64,000 bases of DNA from NCBI RefSeq assembly GCF_000173775.1, contig NZ_ACCD01000001.1:124001-188000 (forward strand), given 5' to 3'. Within the stretch, counting starts at the first letter, position 1. Each line of letters opens with the position of its first letter. The DNA comes from Yersinia rohdei ATCC 43380 (GTDB taxonomy: Bacteria > Pseudomonadota > Gammaproteobacteria > Enterobacterales > Enterobacteriaceae). The position numbers were made by a program, and so were the translations under genes. The notes beneath the pieces were generated by a model. The model was not told where the DNA came from. It saw only the letters and a list, made by a program, of their open reading frames with translations, and did no database searches. Shown in pieces: positions 61,923-64,000 of this stretch.

Positions 61923-62812
61923 ATACATTTTTCAGCCTGATCAGTGAACCCTTTGCCTATCCCTTTATGCAGCGGGCTATTATCGCCGCCATAGTGACCG
62001 GTGTGGTCTGCGCCATCTTATCTTGCTATCTGGTGCTAAAAGGCTGGTCACTGATGGGGGATGCTATCTCTCATGCGGTATTACCCGGCATTGTATTGGC
62101 TTTTTGGCTCGGTATTCCATTGGTTATCGGTGCTTTTATCTCAGGGATTTTCTGCGCAGTTGCCACTGGCTATTTAAAAGAAAACAGTCGGGTCAAAGAA
62201 GATACGGTGATGGGCATTGTGTTCTCCGGTATGTTCGCCTTTGGACTGGTGCTGTTTTCTCGTATGGATACAGACCAACATCTTAGCCATATTTTATTCG
62301 GTAATATGCTGGGTATTTCACTGGCCGAGCTGAAACAAACTTTATGGATCGCCGGATTCACACTGCTGGTGGTGCTACTAAAACGCAAAGACTTTATGCT
62401 CTACTGCTTTGACCCAAACCATGCCCGCGTGATTGGCTTACCGGTTAAGTTATTGCACTACGGTTTACTGTGCCTGTTGGCCCTGACTATCGTGGCCTCA
62501 TTGCAGGCGGTAGGGGTTATTTTAGTTATTGCCATGCTGATAGCACCCGGAATTATCGCCTTTTTGGTGTGCCGCAGCTTTGACCAAATGTTGCTTGTGG
62601 CCACACTGGTTTCCGTCACTGCCTGTGTGTTAGGCACCTTGATAAGTTTCCATATTGATGGAGCCACTGGCCCCTGTATTGTTATCATTCAGGCATTATT
62701 CTTTGTCGTTGCTCTGATTTATAACCATATAAAACCCGTAAAAAGTCACCCAATAGCGGCTAAAACCCAGGATATTGGCACTGAAAACACGTCAAAGGGC
62801 AACCTGCTATAA
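61919..62812 (+). CDS. yfeD: Iron/manganese ABC transporter permease YfeD
   Basis: 297 residues, same fold as YfeC (LKGWSLMGDAISHAVLPGIV near residue 38; AMLIAPGIIAFLVC near 215). Last gene of yfeABCD; overlaps yfeC by four bases. No clear intrinsic terminator follows. Confidence 0.95.
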   Translation: MNTFFSLISEPFAYPFMQRAIIAAIVTGVVCAILSCYLVLKGWSLMGDAISHAVLPGIVLAFWLGIPLVIGAFISGIFCAVATGYLKENSRVKEDTVMGIVFSGMFAFGLVLFSRMDTDQHLSHILFGNMLGISLAELKQTLWIAGFTLLVVLLKRKDFMLYCFDPNHARVIGLPVKLLHYGLLCLLALTIVASLQAVGVILVIAMLIAPGIIAFLVCRSFDQMLLVATLVSVTACVLGTLISFHIDGATGPCIVIIQALFFVVALIYNHIKPVKSHPIAAKTQDIGTENTSKGNLL

Positions 62813-63264
62813 TCAATTAGAGTTGCTGTATCTGATAAATTTAAAAATATAAAACTGCTGATGACGTTGATTGAAGAGGTAATGTGCCGCAGGGGCCTCT
62901 ATTTCTTAAAATAATAAGTGCTGTAAGCAGCCAGAGCGCCCATAGATGCAGTTGCCCAGACTGACTCGGAGCTGAAAACGCCGGTTTGTCATCAACCTCA
63001 GATGGGGATATTTATAAGCCGTAATGTATATTTGCTTTACGGCTTATTTATCACCTCATGTTTTCCTTGGGCTATTTCACACACTGCTAATTGGCGTTAT
63101 AGAAAATATGTGCAAAATTGGGGTCAGAATTTGGCTTTTATTTGATCCGGCACGGGTATGCTCATGTATCAGCGCTTGTCCTTCACAGGATAAAGACGCT
63201 AACCTAATGATTGAGATCCAAAGAAACTCGAATTTACAGGTAGGTAGCTAATAGGGGGTGAGTC
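62813..63264 (+). other. yfeD-yniA intergenic region
   Basis: 452 bases. Holds copy 3 of dispersed repeat family B (62934-63011), followed by an inverted repeat ATAAGCCGTAA/TTACGGCTTAT (63014-63048) which could end yfe transcription. A 75-codon frame at 63024 starts inside that hairpin and is not called. A GGGGGTG ribosome-binding site precedes yniA. Confidence 0.55.
62934..63011. repeat. Dispersed repeat family B, copy 3
   Basis: The longest of the three copies: GAGCGCCCATAG, CCCAGACTGACTC, GTTTGTCATCAACCTCA and GATGGGG in order. See copies at 16276-16342 and 30979-31045. Confidence 0.6.
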
Positions 63265-64000
63265 ATGTGGCAAGCTGTGAATCGTCTGTTAGGTGAGTAT
63301 CTCGGCCCGGCTGAAATTCGGGAAAGAACTGAATTACCCGGCGGTGACATTCACGAAGCCTGGCGTCTCAGTTATGGTGAAACTGAGGTTTTCGTCAAAT
63401 GTGATACCCGTGAGATGCTGCCCATATTTACCGCCGAGGCAGATCAACTCTCTTTATTGGCCCGCAGTAACACAGTTCAGGTGCCCGAAGTTTATGGGGT
63501 CGGCAGTGATCGTGATTACAGTTTTCTGCTACTTGAATATATCCCCCTAAAACCACTCGATGCCCATAATGCCTATTGTTTGGGGCAACAATTAGCTCAT
63601 TTACATCAATGGAGTGAGCAACTGCAATTCGGGCTGGATTTTGATAATGATTTAGCCACCACTGTGCAGCCTAATAGTTGGCAGCGCCGCTGGGCGCAAT
63701 TCTTTGCGGAACAGCGCATTGGCTGGCAATTACAATTGGCCGCTGAAAAAGGCATGTCATTTGGTGATATTGATCAGATAACTCATTTCGTCCACGACCG
63801 CTTACAAAACCACCAGCCGCAGCCGTCTTTATTACATGGCGATTTATGGCCCGCTAACTGTGCTGCCAGTGCCAATGGGCCAGTTATTTTTGATCCCGCC
63901 TGCTATTGGGGTGACCGGGAATGCGACCTTTCCATGCTCCCCCTCTACCCCACCTTACCGGCTCAGATCTATGACGGTTACCAAAGTGTCTGGCCTCTCC
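63265..64000 (+). CDS. yniA: Fructosamine kinase family protein YniA, 3'-truncated by the window
   Basis: 245 codons to the window edge, of about 286 in the family. Fructosamine-3-kinase/aminoglycoside-phosphotransferase fold: N-terminal lobe with VFVKCD (ATP-binding lysine, about residue 49), hinge LLLEYIPLKPL, and the catalytic loop LLHGDLWPANC (about residues 190-200) followed by the metal-binding FDPACYWGDRECDLSM. May phosphorylate ketosamines on glycated proteins or small molecules. E. coli yniA is also near thrS-pfkB. Confidence 0.92.
   Translation, partial: MWQAVNRLLGEYLGPAEIRERTELPGGDIHEAWRLSYGETEVFVKCDTREMLPIFTAEADQLSLLARSNTVQVPEVYGVGSDRDYSFLLLEYIPLKPLDAHNAYCLGQQLAHLHQWSEQLQFGLDFDNDLATTVQPNSWQRRWAQFFAEQRIGWQLQLAAEKGMSFGDIDQITHFVHDRLQNHQPQPSLLHGDLWPANCAASANGPVIFDPACYWGDRECDLSMLPLYPTLPAQIYDGYQSVWPL

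Noticed and set aside
63024..63251. 75-codon frame before yniA
   Set aside because: Starts inside a hairpin, has no ribosome-binding site and ends just before the yniA leader.

Overview
The window is chromosomal DNA of an enterobacterium, almost certainly a Yersinia of the enterocolitica/frederiksenii type. Gene order follows the E. coli block punC-cfa-ribE-mdtK-tRNA-Val-pykF-lpp-ldtE-suf-menI-ydiJ-ydiK-rprA-ppsA-ppsR-aroH and then nlpC, btuDEC and ihfA-pheTS-rplT-rpmI-infC-thrS. It is interrupted by Yersinia-typical loci (hemPRST haem uptake, yfeABCD metal uptake, an arn operon) and by ERIC repeats, which are abundant in Yersinia. There is no phage, IS element, integron or CRISPR array; most of the window is core genome.

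Layout. 1-5317: 3' part of punC, cfa, ribE, mdtK and three tRNA-Val(GAC) genes behind one strong promoter. 5318-9144: pykF with a Cra site, lpp, and the L,D-transpeptidase ldtE. 9410-15148: sufABCDSE on the minus strand. 15149-21475: an intergenic region with a Fur box and a plus-strand terminator, then menI, ydiJ, ydiK and the sRNA RprA with an RcsB box. 21667-26350: ppsA, ppsR and aroH. 26673-30935: Fur-controlled hemP-hemR-hemS-hemT, without hemU and hemV. 31057-34161: selO, lplA, nlpC. 34392-40317: arnBCA(D)EF on the minus strand, with arnT reduced to a 179-bp remnant. 40688-43089: btuD, btuE, btuC. 43328-46757: accessory genes, including a DUF2502 protein, a 44-residue lipoprotein, a GNAT enzyme, a pseudouridine synthase and yaiL. 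46971-54292: ihfA, pheT, pheS, the pheM attenuator, rplT, rpmI, infC (AUU start) and thrS with an anticodon-like operator. 54573-57533: small accessory genes and a candidate sRNA. 57534-62812: marC, emtA and yfeABCD behind a Fur-overlapped promoter. 63265 to the right edge: 5' part of yniA.

Themes. Iron recurs: Fur boxes precede the suf region, hemP and yfeA, so Fe-S assembly, haem uptake and Fe/Mn uptake look co-regulated. Central carbon control is visible as Cra sites at pykF and ppsA. The translation block carries classical feedback elements (pheM attenuator, thrS operator, AUU-started infC).

The best candidates for a second look are the internal deletion of arnT inside an otherwise intact, PmrA-box-preceded L-Ara4N operon; the haem locus that lacks its permease and ATPase and ends at a dispersed-repeat copy; several unannotated small genes (44079-44213, 56681-56854, 57287-57442); two candidate sRNAs (ending at 15512 and 56508); and a terminator-like hairpin between sufS and sufE. 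I see no clear wholly new multi-gene system and do not claim one.
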